Numbered from the stretch's first letter, positions 1 to 7,321 are shown. The stretch: DNA of 10,107 nt from Oscillospiraceae bacterium (GCA_902774165.1 CACYHJ010000057.1:1-10107), one strand, 5' to 3'. Numbers and translations are program-made. The notes: a model not told the origin generated them from the sequence alone.

Positions 1-560
1 TGACGCGCATATCCTCGGCGAAGGAAAGTAGCAGATTGCGGAAGTTGTCGCTCTCGATGACGGGGTTCTTGTCGTAAAGGTGCTGTATCTTGTCCAGTCC
101 GTGTACGATATGCTCCACGCTGTCGCCATATTTCTGCTTCCATCGGGCTAATTCCGCAATCGCAAGATCCTTGAAAGCATCCTTAGCGGCTTTCATGAAT
201 ACATTGTCGTTATCATATAATCCCAACAGATTAGTAAACCCGAGAACATGTCTGTGCAAGGTATATACCTTCATGGCATAATCCATAACCTCTGCTCTGA
301 AGAAGGTGTCCTTCGCCTGACCGTGATAAGTGCCGCCCCAGAACTCTACATCCTCATCTTTCATCTTGTTGGAATAATCATCGGTGTCGAACATATCTTC
401 GTTCCATTCTTCTGCTCCGAAGGTGAAGGCTTTCTTACGGATGTCGGGATCTTTTGGATTCTTCAGGAAAGCTTCTGCCACCTCATGGTAATGCGTGCTG
501 GCATTGAAAGCCTTCGACCACATCTCCTGGTATCTAGTGAAGAAAACGTTAATCCGCTCA
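1..560 (-). other. Non-HypA tail, C-terminal part resembling a RelA/SpoT-family segment
   Basis: This is the part of the open frame after the HypA-like start. I do not recognise residues from about 560 down to about 150; they are charged and aromatic-rich (for example EDVEFWGGTYHGQ) with no membrane segment. The last 45 or so residues, including YGDSVEHIVHGLDKIQHLY and ESDNFRNLLLSFAEDMRV, follow the pattern of RelA/SpoT (p)ppGpp synthase/hydrolase proteins just after their HD region, where FGxxVAxIVxGLTKI and NFRxLLLxxAxDxRV are usual. The wording is closest to what I remember of Bacteroidetes members. However, the HDxxED hydrolase motif expected upstream is absent. The assignment rests on recalled family consensus and is tentative. 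Codon choice differs from the rest of the window, which hints at a different source genome. Confidence 0.35.
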
Positions 561-745
561 ATGCTGTCTTTCAGCACCTCGTGCCTTTTTTTGAAATAAT
601 CCCACGCGTCGGTGAACAGGTCCGTCATGATCCCCGACACCTCGCCCACCTGCAGCACGACCTTGCCGATGCGGGTGAGCTGTTCCTGCTCGGCGGTCTC
701 GTCGAGGGTGCGGGCGAGATGCAGGACGATTCCCATTTCGTGCAT
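1..745 (-). CDS. HypA-like N-terminus fused in frame to an unrelated tail (partial, possible chimera)
   Basis: This reading frame starts at the ATG at 745-743 and stays open to the left edge, about 248 codons without a stop. Residues 1-61 (MHEMGIVLHLARTL, then LTRIGKVVLQVGEVSG, then DYFKKRHEVLKDS) match the start of HypA, the chaperone that delivers nickel to [NiFe]-hydrogenase; the MHE nickel-binding start is intact. HypA is normally about 115 residues with two CxxC zinc-binding pairs. Neither pair is present, because from about residue 62 (near 560) the protein becomes a different sequence with AT-richer codons (TTA, CTA, AGA, ACT). The start lies 3 bp after the stop of the 926-residue oxidoreductase, with GGAGG at 759-763, 13 bp upstream, inside that gene. 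HypA beside two hypB genes fits biologically. The tail suggests a recombined or misassembled junction. Confidence is high for the HypA half and low for the fusion being real. Confidence 0.72.
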   Translation of the reverse strand, partial: MHEMGIVLHLARTLDETAEQEQLTRIGKVVLQVGEVSGIMTDLFTDAWDYFKKRHEVLKDSIERINVFFTRYQEMWSKAFNASTHYHEVAEAFLKNPKDPDIRKKAFTFGAEEWNEDMFDTDDYSNKMKDEDVEFWGGTYHGQAKDTFFRAEVMDYAMKVYTLHRHVLGFTNLLGLYDNDNVFMKAAKDAFKDLAIAELARWKQKYGDSVEHIVHGLDKIQHLYDKNPVIESDNFRNLLLSFAEDMRV

Positions 746-748
746 GGT

Positions 749-3529
749 TTATTTTTTGCCTCCGAACGCGGTCTTGGCGATGCGCTTGATCGCGTAGGGG
801 CCGATCTTCTTGAGCTTATCCTCACACTTGACCATGTTCGAAGCGTCGGGGATGTCGCGGCTGAGATGGATCGCGTCGAATTCGCAGCGGGTGGTGCACA
901 GGCCGCAGCCCACGCAGCGGTTGAGATCCACCACGGTGGCGCCGCAGCCGAGGCACCGGGCCGCCTCGGTTTTGACCTGCTCCTCGGTCAGGGGCAGGCG
1001 CAGATCCTCGAAGGTCTCCGTGGCCTTGCCGGGCTTATGGCCGGGAAGCTGGCGCTTGGCATTGTCGAAGGTCTCGATGACGATATCGTCCTTGTCCAGC
1101 TCCTTGAACTGGCGCAGGTCGCGGGCAATGCGCTGGGACTGGCCGGGATGCACGCTTCTGTGCATGCTCTCGCAGCCCATCTTGCCGTCGGCGATGGCGT
1201 CGATGGCAAACCGCGCGCCGTGGCCGATATCGCCGCCCACGAAGATATCCTTTTCGCCGGTTTCAAAGGTGACCGGGTCGTGCACCACGGTGCCGTTGGG
1301 ACGCAGGCCGACCTTGGTGCCCTTCAGCAGATCGCCCCATACCGCGCTCTGACCGATGGCCTGCAGCACGTTGGCGCATTCGATCGTAACGGTCTCGTTC
1401 TCGTCGTATTCCGGCGCGAAGCGGTGATTTTTGTCGAACACACGCACGCATTTTTTGAACACTATGCCGGTGACCCTGCCGTTTTCGGTGAGGATCTCCT
1501 TCGGGCCCCAGCCGTTGAGCACGGTGATTCCCTCGGCGACGGCCTCGTCCACCTCATCCTTCGCGGCGGGCATTTCCTCCGCGCTCTCAAGGCAGAGCAT
1601 GGTGACCTTTCCGCCGGTTGCGCGGACGGCGCTTCTCGCGACGTCCACCGCCACGTTGCCGCCGCCGACGACCACCACGTCGCCGCCCAGCTTCACCGTG
1701 GGATCCGCGTTGATCCTGCGCAGGAACGCGACGCCGGACTCCACGCCCTCGGCGTCCTCGCCAGGCACGCCGGCCTTTCTGCCGCCCTGCATGCCGATGG
1801 CGAGATAGAAAGCCTTATAGCCGTCCGCCCGCAGGGACTGGATCGTCACGTCTTTGCCGACCTCGACGCCGCAGCGGAACTCCACGCCCATCTGACGCAG
1901 CACGTCGATCTCCGCCTCGATCACGTCTTTTTCCAGACGGAAGTTGGGGATGCCGTAGACCAGCATGCCGCCGGGCTTTTCTTCTTTTTCGAATACGGTC
2001 ACGTCGTAACCGCGTGTGCGCAGGTAATAGGCGCAGGAAAGGCCCGCGGGGCCGCCGCCGATGACGGCCATTTTATACTTGTCGCCCCACATGCCGCCGT
2101 CGTCCTTCTCGCAGATCGGGACGAAGCGTTTCTCCGCGTGCAGCTCCTGCGCGGCGATAAATTTCTTGATCTCGTCGATGGCGATGGGCTGGTCGACGGT
2201 GCCTCTGGTGCAGGCGTCCTCACAGCGGCGGTTGCAGACCGCGCCGCAGACCGCCGGGAAGGGGTTGTCCTGCTTGATGAGCTTCAGCGCGTCGAGATAA
2301 CGGCCCTCCGCCGCCATTTTGACGTAGCCCTGCACCGCAAGATGCGCCGGGCAGGCGGTCTTGCAGGGCGCCGTGCCGGTGTCGTAGCAGTTGATCTTCG
2401 CGTCCTCGCGGTAATTCGGGTTCCATTTGTGGGGACCCCATTTTTTTTCGTCCGGCAGCTCGGAGAGGGGGTACCGGACCTCGCCGTGCTTGGTGCAGAG
2501 CTTCTGGCCCAGCTTCGCCGCGCCCACGGGGCAGACCTCGACGCACTTGCCGCAGGCCACGCACTTGCTCTTTTCCACGTGCGCCCGGTAGGCGGAGCGG
2601 GACATGTTCGGCGTATTGTAAAGCTGGCTGGTGCGCAGGGCGTTGCACACGCCGGGGGCGCAGTTGCAGATGGCGACGATCTTTTCCTCGCCGTCAATAT
2701 TGGTGATCTGATGCACGAAGCCGTGGCGTTCGGCGCGCTCGAGGATTTCCAGCGCCTCTTCATAGGTGATGTATCTGCCCATGCCGCGGTCGACGCAGTA
2801 TTCCGCCATATCGCCCACGCCCATGCAGAACTCGCCGTTGATCTCGCCGCTGCCCTCGCCGCGCATAGTCTGCTGCTTGCGGCAGGTGCACTGGCCCACG
2901 GAGTATTTATCGTATTTGCTCAGCCAGTGGGAGATATGCTCCACGGAGGCGGACTGATTCTCGTGCTCGATGGCCTTTTCCACGGGGATGACGTGCATGC
3001 CCACGCCGGAGCCTCCGGGCGGGACCATGGGGGTCACGCCCTCCAGGGGCATCTGGGTCATCAGGTTGAAGAACGTGGCGAGATTCGGATGCTGAGCTGT
3101 CAGCTCGTCGTTCATCATCATGAATTCCGCGCTGCCGGGGACGAAGATCGGCACGTTATAGTGCTTTTCCTTTTTCGGACCCTCGCGGGTCATTTCCAGA
3201 ACGCCGACCCAGCAGAGGTGGTCGATGACCTTCTGACACTCTTCGACGCTCATGCCGTTCATCTGCGCGATCTGTTCGGTGGTGTAGGGCACGCGGGTCT
3301 TCTTGAAGTTCAGAAGGAATTTGACCTCGTCCTTGGTCAGCACCTCGTCCAGCGCCCAGTATTCCGGGTCGTCGGTGCCCAGAGTATGGGTATACTTTTG
3401 AAGATACCGGTCGGTGATCATCGAGCCCAGCTTGAGAACGAGTTTTTCCTTCTCTTTATCGGGCGCGACGTAGTTGGGATCCTGCCGGAAATCCCGTTCG
3501 TTTACCATGCGGTTGATTTGATCCTTCAT
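749..3529 (-). CDS. Multidomain Fe-S/FAD NAD(P)H oxidoreductase (ferredoxin module + NfnB/GltD-like core + C-terminal ferredoxin), 926 aa
   Basis: This is a predicted cytoplasmic electron-transfer flavoprotein with no signal peptide. Residues 1-200 form a leader that includes a helix-turn-helix-like stretch (about 66-115). Residues 210-335 carry a cysteine-rich module (CTC at 214-216, C235, C245, CNC at 288-290, C295) ending in a 4Fe-4S motif, C323xxC326xxC329xxxC333P. Residues 380-445 are the Fe-S entry domain typical of glutamate synthase small subunit/NfnB (C389, C393, NPFPAVCG, C432, C436, C440). The FAD Rossmann motif GGGPAG is at 491-496, the NAD(P) Rossmann motif GGGNVAVDVA is at 622-631, and the C-terminal FAD motif FVGGD is at 763-767. 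The end has C859xxC862 and C872xxC875xxC878xxxC882. The ATG follows AAGGAG (3537-3542) by 7 bp. Related NfnB/GltD cores are about 450 residues, so roughly half of this protein is added modules. The substrate is unknown; electron bifurcation or reductase supply to a partner is inference. Confidence 0.88.
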   Translation of the reverse strand: MKDQINRMVNERDFRQDPNYVAPDKEKEKLVLKLGSMITDRYLQKYTHTLGTDDPEYWALDEVLTKDEVKFLLNFKKTRVPYTTEQIAQMNGMSVEECQKVIDHLCWVGVLEMTREGPKKEKHYNVPIFVPGSAEFMMMNDELTAQHPNLATFFNLMTQMPLEGVTPMVPPGGSGVGMHVIPVEKAIEHENQSASVEHISHWLSKYDKYSVGQCTCRKQQTMRGEGSGEINGEFCMGVGDMAEYCVDRGMGRYITYEEALEILERAERHGFVHQITNIDGEEKIVAICNCAPGVCNALRTSQLYNTPNMSRSAYRAHVEKSKCVACGKCVEVCPVGAAKLGQKLCTKHGEVRYPLSELPDEKKWGPHKWNPNYREDAKINCYDTGTAPCKTACPAHLAVQGYVKMAAEGRYLDALKLIKQDNPFPAVCGAVCNRRCEDACTRGTVDQPIAIDEIKKFIAAQELHAEKRFVPICEKDDGGMWGDKYKMAVIGGGPAGLSCAYYLRTRGYDVTVFEKEEKPGGMLVYGIPNFRLEKDVIEAEIDVLRQMGVEFRCGVEVGKDVTIQSLRADGYKAFYLAIGMQGGRKAGVPGEDAEGVESGVAFLRRINADPTVKLGGDVVVVGGGNVAVDVARSAVRATGGKVTMLCLESAEEMPAAKDEVDEAVAEGITVLNGWGPKEILTENGRVTGIVFKKCVRVFDKNHRFAPEYDENETVTIECANVLQAIGQSAVWGDLLKGTKVGLRPNGTVVHDPVTFETGEKDIFVGGDIGHGARFAIDAIADGKMGCESMHRSVHPGQSQRIARDLRQFKELDKDDIVIETFDNAKRQLPGHKPGKATETFEDLRLPLTEEQVKTEAARCLGCGATVVDLNRCVGCGLCTTRCEFDAIHLSRDIPDASNMVKCEDKLKKIGPYAIKRIAKTAFGGKK

Positions 3530-3547
3530 AAGCGTTCTCCTTGTTTT

Positions 3548-3631
3548 CAGTTGTTGGTTGTCGGTTGCTCGTTATTGGTTGCTTGTTGCTCATTGTTCGT
3601 TCCCGAATCACGAATCACAAATCACGAATCA
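3548..3631. repeat. Array of 12 phase-locked degenerate 7-bp units
   Basis: On the plus strand this gap divides without slippage into heptamers: eight of the form cagttgt, tggttgt, cggttgc, tcgttat, tggttgc, ttgttgc, tcattgt, tcgttcc, then four of cgaatca (one is caaatca). On the minus strand the second block reads as repeated GTGATTC. It occupies nearly the whole space between hypB and the 926-residue oxidoreductase and runs into the hypB 3' end, where a repeat unit provides the TGA stop at 3624-3622. No promoter or terminator is visible in the gap. Its function is unknown; it resembles the heptanucleotide short tandem repeats known from some cyanobacterial genomes in unit length only. Confidence 0.85.
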
Positions 3632-4287
3632 CGTGAACTTTTTACTTCCCTCAATGCTTCGACCATCCACGCCTCGACGGCCTCCATCCCCTCGCCGGTC
3701 TTTGCCGAAACGGGGAAAATGCGGATCTCCGGGTTGAGTTTTTTCACACGTTCGATACATTTTTCCATATCAAACGTAAAAAAGGGCAGCGCGTCGATTT
3801 TCGTGATCACCAGCGCGTCGCTCTCGCGGAACATCAGCGGGTATTTGAGGGGCTTATCGTCGCCCTCCGGCACCGAGAGGATCATCAGCTTTTTCTGTGC
3901 CCCGGTGTCGTATTCCGCGGGGCAGATCAGGTTCCCCACGTTTTCGAGAAACAGCAGCTGCGTCTCTCCCTCCATCGCGTCCACCGCGGCGGCGGTCATG
4001 CCCGCGTCCATGTGGCACATGCCGGAGGTATGCACCTGGATCGCCTTCGCGCCCAGCGCCTCGATGCGCTTCGCGTCTACGTCGGATTCGATATCCGCCT
4101 CCATCACGCCGATCGACACCTCCGGCAAATCGGAGATCACCCGGGAGAGAAAGGTGGTTTTGCCGGAGCCTGCGGCGCTCATCACGTTGATCAGCAGCAC
4201 GCCCCGCCGGTTCAGCTTCTCGCGCAGCGCCTGCGCGTCCCGGTCGTTGGACGCGGTTACCGACGCGTTCAATGTGATCGTTTTCAT
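3622..4287 (-). CDS. hypB: HypB-type nickel-chaperone GTPase, second copy, 221 aa
   Basis: HypB is a SIMIBI-class GTPase that, with HypA, loads nickel into [NiFe]-hydrogenase and sometimes other nickel enzymes. Visible motifs are the P-loop GSGKTT at 40-45 (preceded by SAA rather than the usual SSPG), VMEADIESDVDA at 61-72, the metal-site CH at 91-92 with C122 in ENVGNLICP, VPEGDDKPLKYP at 139-150, a TKID specificity motif at 162-165 and VSAKTGEG at 193-200. Length is normal for the core GTPase; there is no N-terminal histidine-rich nickel-storage region. The ATG overlaps the TGA of the upstream hypB (ATGA, 4284-4287) and has GGAGG 9-10 bp upstream, so translation is probably coupled. The last residues (SRDS) and the stop codon are encoded by the neighbouring heptad repeat, so the C-terminus has been rewritten by the repeat. 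Confidence 0.93.
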   Translation of the reverse strand: MKTITLNASVTASNDRDAQALREKLNRRGVLLINVMSAAGSGKTTFLSRVISDLPEVSIGVMEADIESDVDAKRIEALGAKAIQVHTSGMCHMDAGMTAAAVDAMEGETQLLFLENVGNLICPAEYDTGAQKKLMILSVPEGDDKPLKYPLMFRESDALVITKIDALPFFTFDMEKCIERVKKLNPEIRIFPVSAKTGEGMEAVEAWMVEALREVKSSRDS

Positions 4288-4955
4288 TCGCCGCGCCTCC
4301 TCTCGTCGATCTTCCGCGCGAGAAACTCCGCCGGCGCCTCGAAGCCCTCGCCGGTGCGGGCGGATACGGGGAAGATCTCTATTTTTCCATTGAGGCTCCG
4401 CGCCCGTTCGGACGCTTTTGCAAGGTCGAAATCGAAGATCGGCGCGGTATCGATTTTGTTCACCAGCATCACGTCGCTGACCGTGAACATCAGCGGATAT
4501 TTCAGCGGCTTGTCGTCGCCCTCGGGCACCGAGAGGATCATCATGCGCAGATCCGCTCCCACCTCGAATTCCGCCGGGCAGACGAGATTGCCGACGTTCT
4601 CAAGGAAAATGACGTCAAGGTTTTCGCCCTCAAGGGCGTCAAGCCCGCGGGCGGTCATGTCCGCGTCCATATGGCACAGACCGCCGGTGTGCAGTTGGAT
4701 CGCCTTCGCGCCCGCCTCCGAAACGGTCTTTGCGTCCACGTCGGAATCCACGTCCGCCTCCATCACGCCGATCTTGTATCGGCCGCCCAGCAGACGGATC
4801 AGCTGCAGCAGCGCCGAGGTCTTGCCGGCGCCGGGGGAGCCCATCAGGTTCACCAGCAGCGTGCCGCTTTTTTTCATCGCCGCGCGGGTTCTTTCCGCCG
4901 CCGCGTCGTTGTCCGCGAGAACACGCTCTTTTGTCTCGATGATTTTATAGTCCAA
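4284..4955 (-). CDS. hypB: HypB-type nickel-chaperone GTPase, first copy, TTG start, 223 aa
   Basis: This is a paralogue of the next gene, similar along the whole length. The P-loop GSPGAGKT is at 39-46, VMEADVDSDVDA at 64-75, the metal-site CH at 94-95, C126 in ENVGNLVCP, NKID at 166-169 and SARTGEG at 198-204. Nothing essential is missing, and like its partner it lacks a histidine-rich N-terminus. The chosen start is TTG (4955-4953), because a strong AAAGGAG lies 8 bp upstream (4964-4970) and the first internal ATG would be at residue 27, cutting into the domain. HypB works as a dimer, so two co-translated, non-identical copies could form a heterodimer or serve two targets (inference). It lies 38 bp after the thioesterase stop, so it may share that transcript. 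Confidence 0.92.
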   Translation of the reverse strand: MDYKIIETKERVLADNDAAAERTRAAMKKSGTLLVNLMGSPGAGKTSALLQLIRLLGGRYKIGVMEADVDSDVDAKTVSEAGAKAIQLHTGGLCHMDADMTARGLDALEGENLDVIFLENVGNLVCPAEFEVGADLRMMILSVPEGDDKPLKYPLMFTVSDVMLVNKIDTAPIFDFDLAKASERARSLNGKIEIFPVSARTGEGFEAPAEFLARKIDERRRGE

Positions 4956-4963
4956 GAGATAAA

Positions 4964-4970
4964 CTCCTTT
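4964..4970 (-). promoter_or_regulatory. Shine-Dalgarno site that decides the hypB TTG start
   Basis: Reads AAAGGAG on the minus strand, 8 bp before TTG at 4955-4953. Its strength and spacing support TTG initiation over any downstream ATG. Confidence 0.7.
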
Positions 4971-4974
4971 CAGA

Positions 4975-5002
4975 TAAATTCACTCCTGACTCCTCACTGT
5001 TC
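4975..5002. repeat. Short heptad repeat (2 clear plus 2 divergent units) at the thioesterase stop
   Basis: The plus strand reads taaattc, actcctg, actcctc, actgttc in phase. On the minus strand this contains GTGAGGA and GTCAGGA followed by GTGAATT. The thioesterase stop codon (4996-4994) lies within a unit. With only two strong units, this would not be called alone; it gains weight from the longer arrays at 3548 and 8957, which share the 7-bp period and GTGA core. Confidence 0.5.
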
Positions 5003-5707
5003 ATATACGATCCCCAGACGGAACAGTCGTTTCTCCGTTTTTCCCGTCAGCAGGAACCGTCCGTTTTCTTCGTTTCGGGAGAGGATCAGCCGGTCGCCGC
5101 ACCGCGCCTCGCCGGTATACTCGACGCTGACCTCGACCGCCCGTGCCTCGCGCAGGGCGGGGGACATCAGGTCCTCGGCCAGGTCGATATATTTCGTGTT
5201 GTTCATATGGCCGTTGATATCGGTGTAGCTGTACGGCACGGTGAATTCCGTTTCCGCGTCCTCCGCCGGCAGCTTCGGCGGCGTGGGGAAGAAGGTCTTC
5301 CATCCGGGCTTTGCCCCCGGCACGCAGACGCCCGCCGTATGGGGGAAGACCATCACCCGGGTATTCATGTCCATCAGCGTCCAGAGCGCCGATGCGTTCA
5401 CAAGCTCGTTCCCTGCCGCGTCCTCAATGCGGTAATACCGGGGGAAGATCGAATGCATCGTGTCGCCGGGCGCGGAAAGCAGCCGGATCCTCTCGTCGTA
5501 GACCGGCAGCCGCGCGATCTTCGCCTGCTGCAGCGTGACGACCCAGAGATATCCTTTGTCCAGAGTCTTTGCCCTGCCCGCGCCGAGCGCTTCGGTGTGG
5601 GCGATCGCCGCCTCCTGCAGCATCGTGAACAGCCGCGACAGCCGCAGCCGGCGCTGCGGATCCACGTCGCAGGAGAGAATCTGATACTCTTTTTCGTAAA
5701 TGCTCAT
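4994..5707 (-). CDS. Acyl-ACP thioesterase (FatA/FatB-type double hotdog), 237 aa
   Basis: Hydrolyses acyl-ACP to free fatty acid and ACP in the cytoplasm. The N-terminal hotdog half shows LFTMLQEAAIAHTEALG (26-42) and a WVVTLQQAKIARLP stretch (55-68). The C-terminal half has the catalytic signature YTDINGHMNNTKYID (161-175), with D163, N165 and H167, followed by VSVEY containing E196, as in plant and bacterial acyl-ACP thioesterases. The length is normal for the bacterial branch. The frame is open further upstream to 5767, but the ATG at 5707-5705 is preferred because it shares one base with the TAA stop of the acyl carrier protein gene (TAATG), a coupling arrangement, and because the protein then starts directly at the domain. 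The natural substrate is probably the adjacent ACP carrying a fatty acid made or modified here (inference). Confidence 0.9.
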   Translation of the reverse strand: MSIYEKEYQILSCDVDPQRRLRLSRLFTMLQEAAIAHTEALGAGRAKTLDKGYLWVVTLQQAKIARLPVYDERIRLLSAPGDTMHSIFPRYYRIEDAAGNELVNASALWTLMDMNTRVMVFPHTAGVCVPGAKPGWKTFFPTPPKLPAEDAETEFTVPYSYTDINGHMNNTKYIDLAEDLMSPALREARAVEVSVEYTGEARCGDRLILSRNEENGRFLLTGKTEKRLFRLGIVYEQ

Positions 5708-5952
5708 TATTTCAGCCGCTTTTCGATGGCGCTCACCACGTCGCCGAGGGTGTAAAGCTTCTGCCACTGGCGGTCCGGAATCTTCACGCCGAAGGTCGCC
5801 TCGAGCCTGCAGATGATCAGCGTAAAGCCCATGGAATCAATGGCGGTATCGGTGTTGATGACGCTTGCCTCGGTCAGCGCCTGATCCTCTGTCTCGGGGA
5901 CGCATTCGTGGACGATCTCAAGAGTCTTCTCCATAATTTCCTGTCTTGTCAT
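5707..5952 (-). CDS. Acyl carrier protein, 81 aa
   Basis: A small acidic carrier protein whose serine receives 4'-phosphopantetheine and then carries acyl groups as thioesters. The attachment motif DSMGF places the serine at residue 40; flanking residues INTDTAI and the following helix RLEATFGVKIP are typical of ACP. It is distinct enough (ICRLEATFG, WQKLYTLGDVV) to be a dedicated carrier rather than the housekeeping AcpP of fatty acid synthesis. The frame is open upstream to 5982, but the ATG at 5952-5950 overlaps the ligase TGA by 4 bp (ATGA) and gives the normal ACP length. It is flanked by its likely loading enzyme (ligase) and unloading enzyme (thioesterase). No phosphopantetheinyl transferase is seen in the window. 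Confidence 0.9.
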   Translation of the reverse strand: MTRQEIMEKTLEIVHECVPETEDQALTEASVINTDTAIDSMGFTLIICRLEATFGVKIPDRQWQKLYTLGDVVSAIEKRLK

Positions 5953-7292
5953 TGTAAGCCTGCTTTCTGTTGGAGTTCCCAACGCTTTATTTTTCCCGTC
6001 GCCGTTCTGGGCAGCGGATCGTTTATAAAACGGATTGCTTTGAGCCGCCGGTTCAGCGGAAGCTCCCGCATGATCGGCAGCAGCGCAGCGCGGACGGTTT
6101 CCGTCTCGTCTTCCCTGCCCGAGAGGATCAGCACCGGCGCGCCGCCGTCGCCCACGACGGCGAAATCCCGCCCGTCCAGCGCGGCGCGAAGACTCTGCTC
6201 GTACTCCGGCAGAAAGATCTTCGTACCGTCCGGCTGCACCAGCATCTCTTTTTTCCTGCCGGTGATGTGCAGAAGCCCCTGTTCGTCGAAGCGGCCCAGA
6301 TCTCCGGTGAAAAGAACGCCGTCTTTCAGCACAGCCGCCGTCGCGTCCGGATCCTTATAATATCCCTGCATCATACAGGGCGGGTCCTCGATCAGGAGCT
6401 CCCCGTCCTCCGCGACGGTGACGCACGCGTCCGGGCAGACCGTCATCGCGTAGGGGTCGTCCCCCAGCGAAAGCGCCACGCCGGACGAGGTTTCCGTCAG
6501 GCCGTAGCCGAAGCTGACGCGCCGTCCGTCCGCCTTCAGCGCCCGCGGCAGCTGCGGCGGGCAGTCCCCCGCGCCGATCAGGATCAGCTCCAGCTCCGGG
6601 TTCAGAAGCTGTTTCTGCCACAGAAAGCCCAGCAGCATCGGCACCGCGGAAAGGGCGGTGGGACGGAAGAATTTCAGATCGTCGAAGTAATGCCGCTGCC
6701 CTCTGCCCAGCGCCACGCACGCCCCGCAGGAAAGGCCCCACAAAAGCCCGCAGACGAAGCCGAAGACGTGGTCGAGCGGCAGCATACACATCAGAACGTC
6801 GCTCTCTTTCAGCGGCAGCAGCGCCCCGCCGTTGTAAGCGCTGGCGCACAGGCTCTGCTCGGTCAGCGCCACGGCTTTGTTTTTCGCGGTGGTGCCGGAG
6901 GTAAAGAACAGGATTCTGCCTTTCCCGTCCAGGACGCCGCCGGTCAGCGCCGCGGAAAATTCCGCAACAAGCTCGTCGTCGCCCCAGAGAAGGTCCGCGT
7001 CCACGCGACGCAGCTGGGCTTCTTCCGCCGCGTCGTTCAGAAGCGCGACCTGCAGCCCCGCATGAACCGCCGCGAAAATCTCCGTGACGCATTCATAGGA
7101 ACCGTCGCAGAAGACGGCGAGGCTTGTTTTGCCGCAAGCGCGCAGCTCCCGCGCGCGGCGCAGGACCGCGTCGTAAAAATCAGCATAGGAGATCCCGGCC
7201 GCCGCGCCGCCCCGTTCCACACGGAACGCGGGGGCGGAAGGCGCGCGATCGACCCTGTACCGGATCATTTCGTCAAACGACTGAAATCGCAT
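5949..7292 (-). CDS. AMP-forming acyl ligase (acyl-CoA/acyl-ACP synthetase-like, ANL superfamily), about 447 aa
   Basis: Adenylates a carboxylic acid with ATP and passes it to a thiol, here plausibly the pantetheine arm of the adjacent ACP. Counting from an ATG at 7304, the motifs are: A3 FFTSGTTAKNK at 133-143, A5 YGLTE at 267-271, A7 TGDLG at 333-337, the hinge GRKKEM at 349-354, and A10 PRTATGK with catalytic lysine 438. At 447-451 residues it is short for the superfamily (500-600); the reduction is mainly in the N-terminal subdomain. Three in-frame ATGs occur at 7304, 7298 and 7292. I choose 7292 because GGTGAT lies just upstream and an extended -10 promoter leaves a usable leader only for that start; 7304 remains possible. 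The TGA overlaps the ACP start by 4 bp. Acid specificity cannot be read from sequence. Confidence 0.87.
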   Translation of the reverse strand: MRFQSFDEMIRYRVDRAPSAPAFRVERGGAAAGISYADFYDAVLRRARELRACGKTSLAVFCDGSYECVTEIFAAVHAGLQVALLNDAAEEAQLRRVDADLLWGDDELVAEFSAALTGGVLDGKGRILFFTSGTTAKNKAVALTEQSLCASAYNGGALLPLKESDVLMCMLPLDHVFGFVCGLLWGLSCGACVALGRGQRHYFDDLKFFRPTALSAVPMLLGFLWQKQLLNPELELILIGAGDCPPQLPRALKADGRRVSFGYGLTETSSGVALSLGDDPYAMTVCPDACVTVAEDGELLIEDPPCMMQGYYKDPDATAAVLKDGVLFTGDLGRFDEQGLLHITGRKKEMLVQPDGTKIFLPEYEQSLRAALDGRDFAVVGDGGAPVLILSGREDETETVRAALLPIMRELPLNRRLKAIRFINDPLPRTATGKIKRWELQQKAGLQ

Positions 7293-7321
7293 TATCATCA
7301 CCATTATTAAAGGTTTTAATT

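Noticed and set aside
3548..3631. Possible CRISPR array
   Set aside because: Units are 7 bp, contiguous and degenerate, with no spacers of 30 or so bases and no cas genes.
248..4393. A 1381-codon open frame on the plus strand, antisense to four genes
   Set aside because: It runs opposite genes with clear domains on the minus strand, gives low-complexity A/H/D/L-rich protein with no recognisable motif, and crosses the repeat array. It is a by-product of GC-biased third positions.
5970..7310. A 446-codon plus-strand open frame antisense to the acyl ligase
   Set aside because: The minus-strand ligase has all ANL motifs in order; the antisense protein is R/Q/H-rich with no domain.
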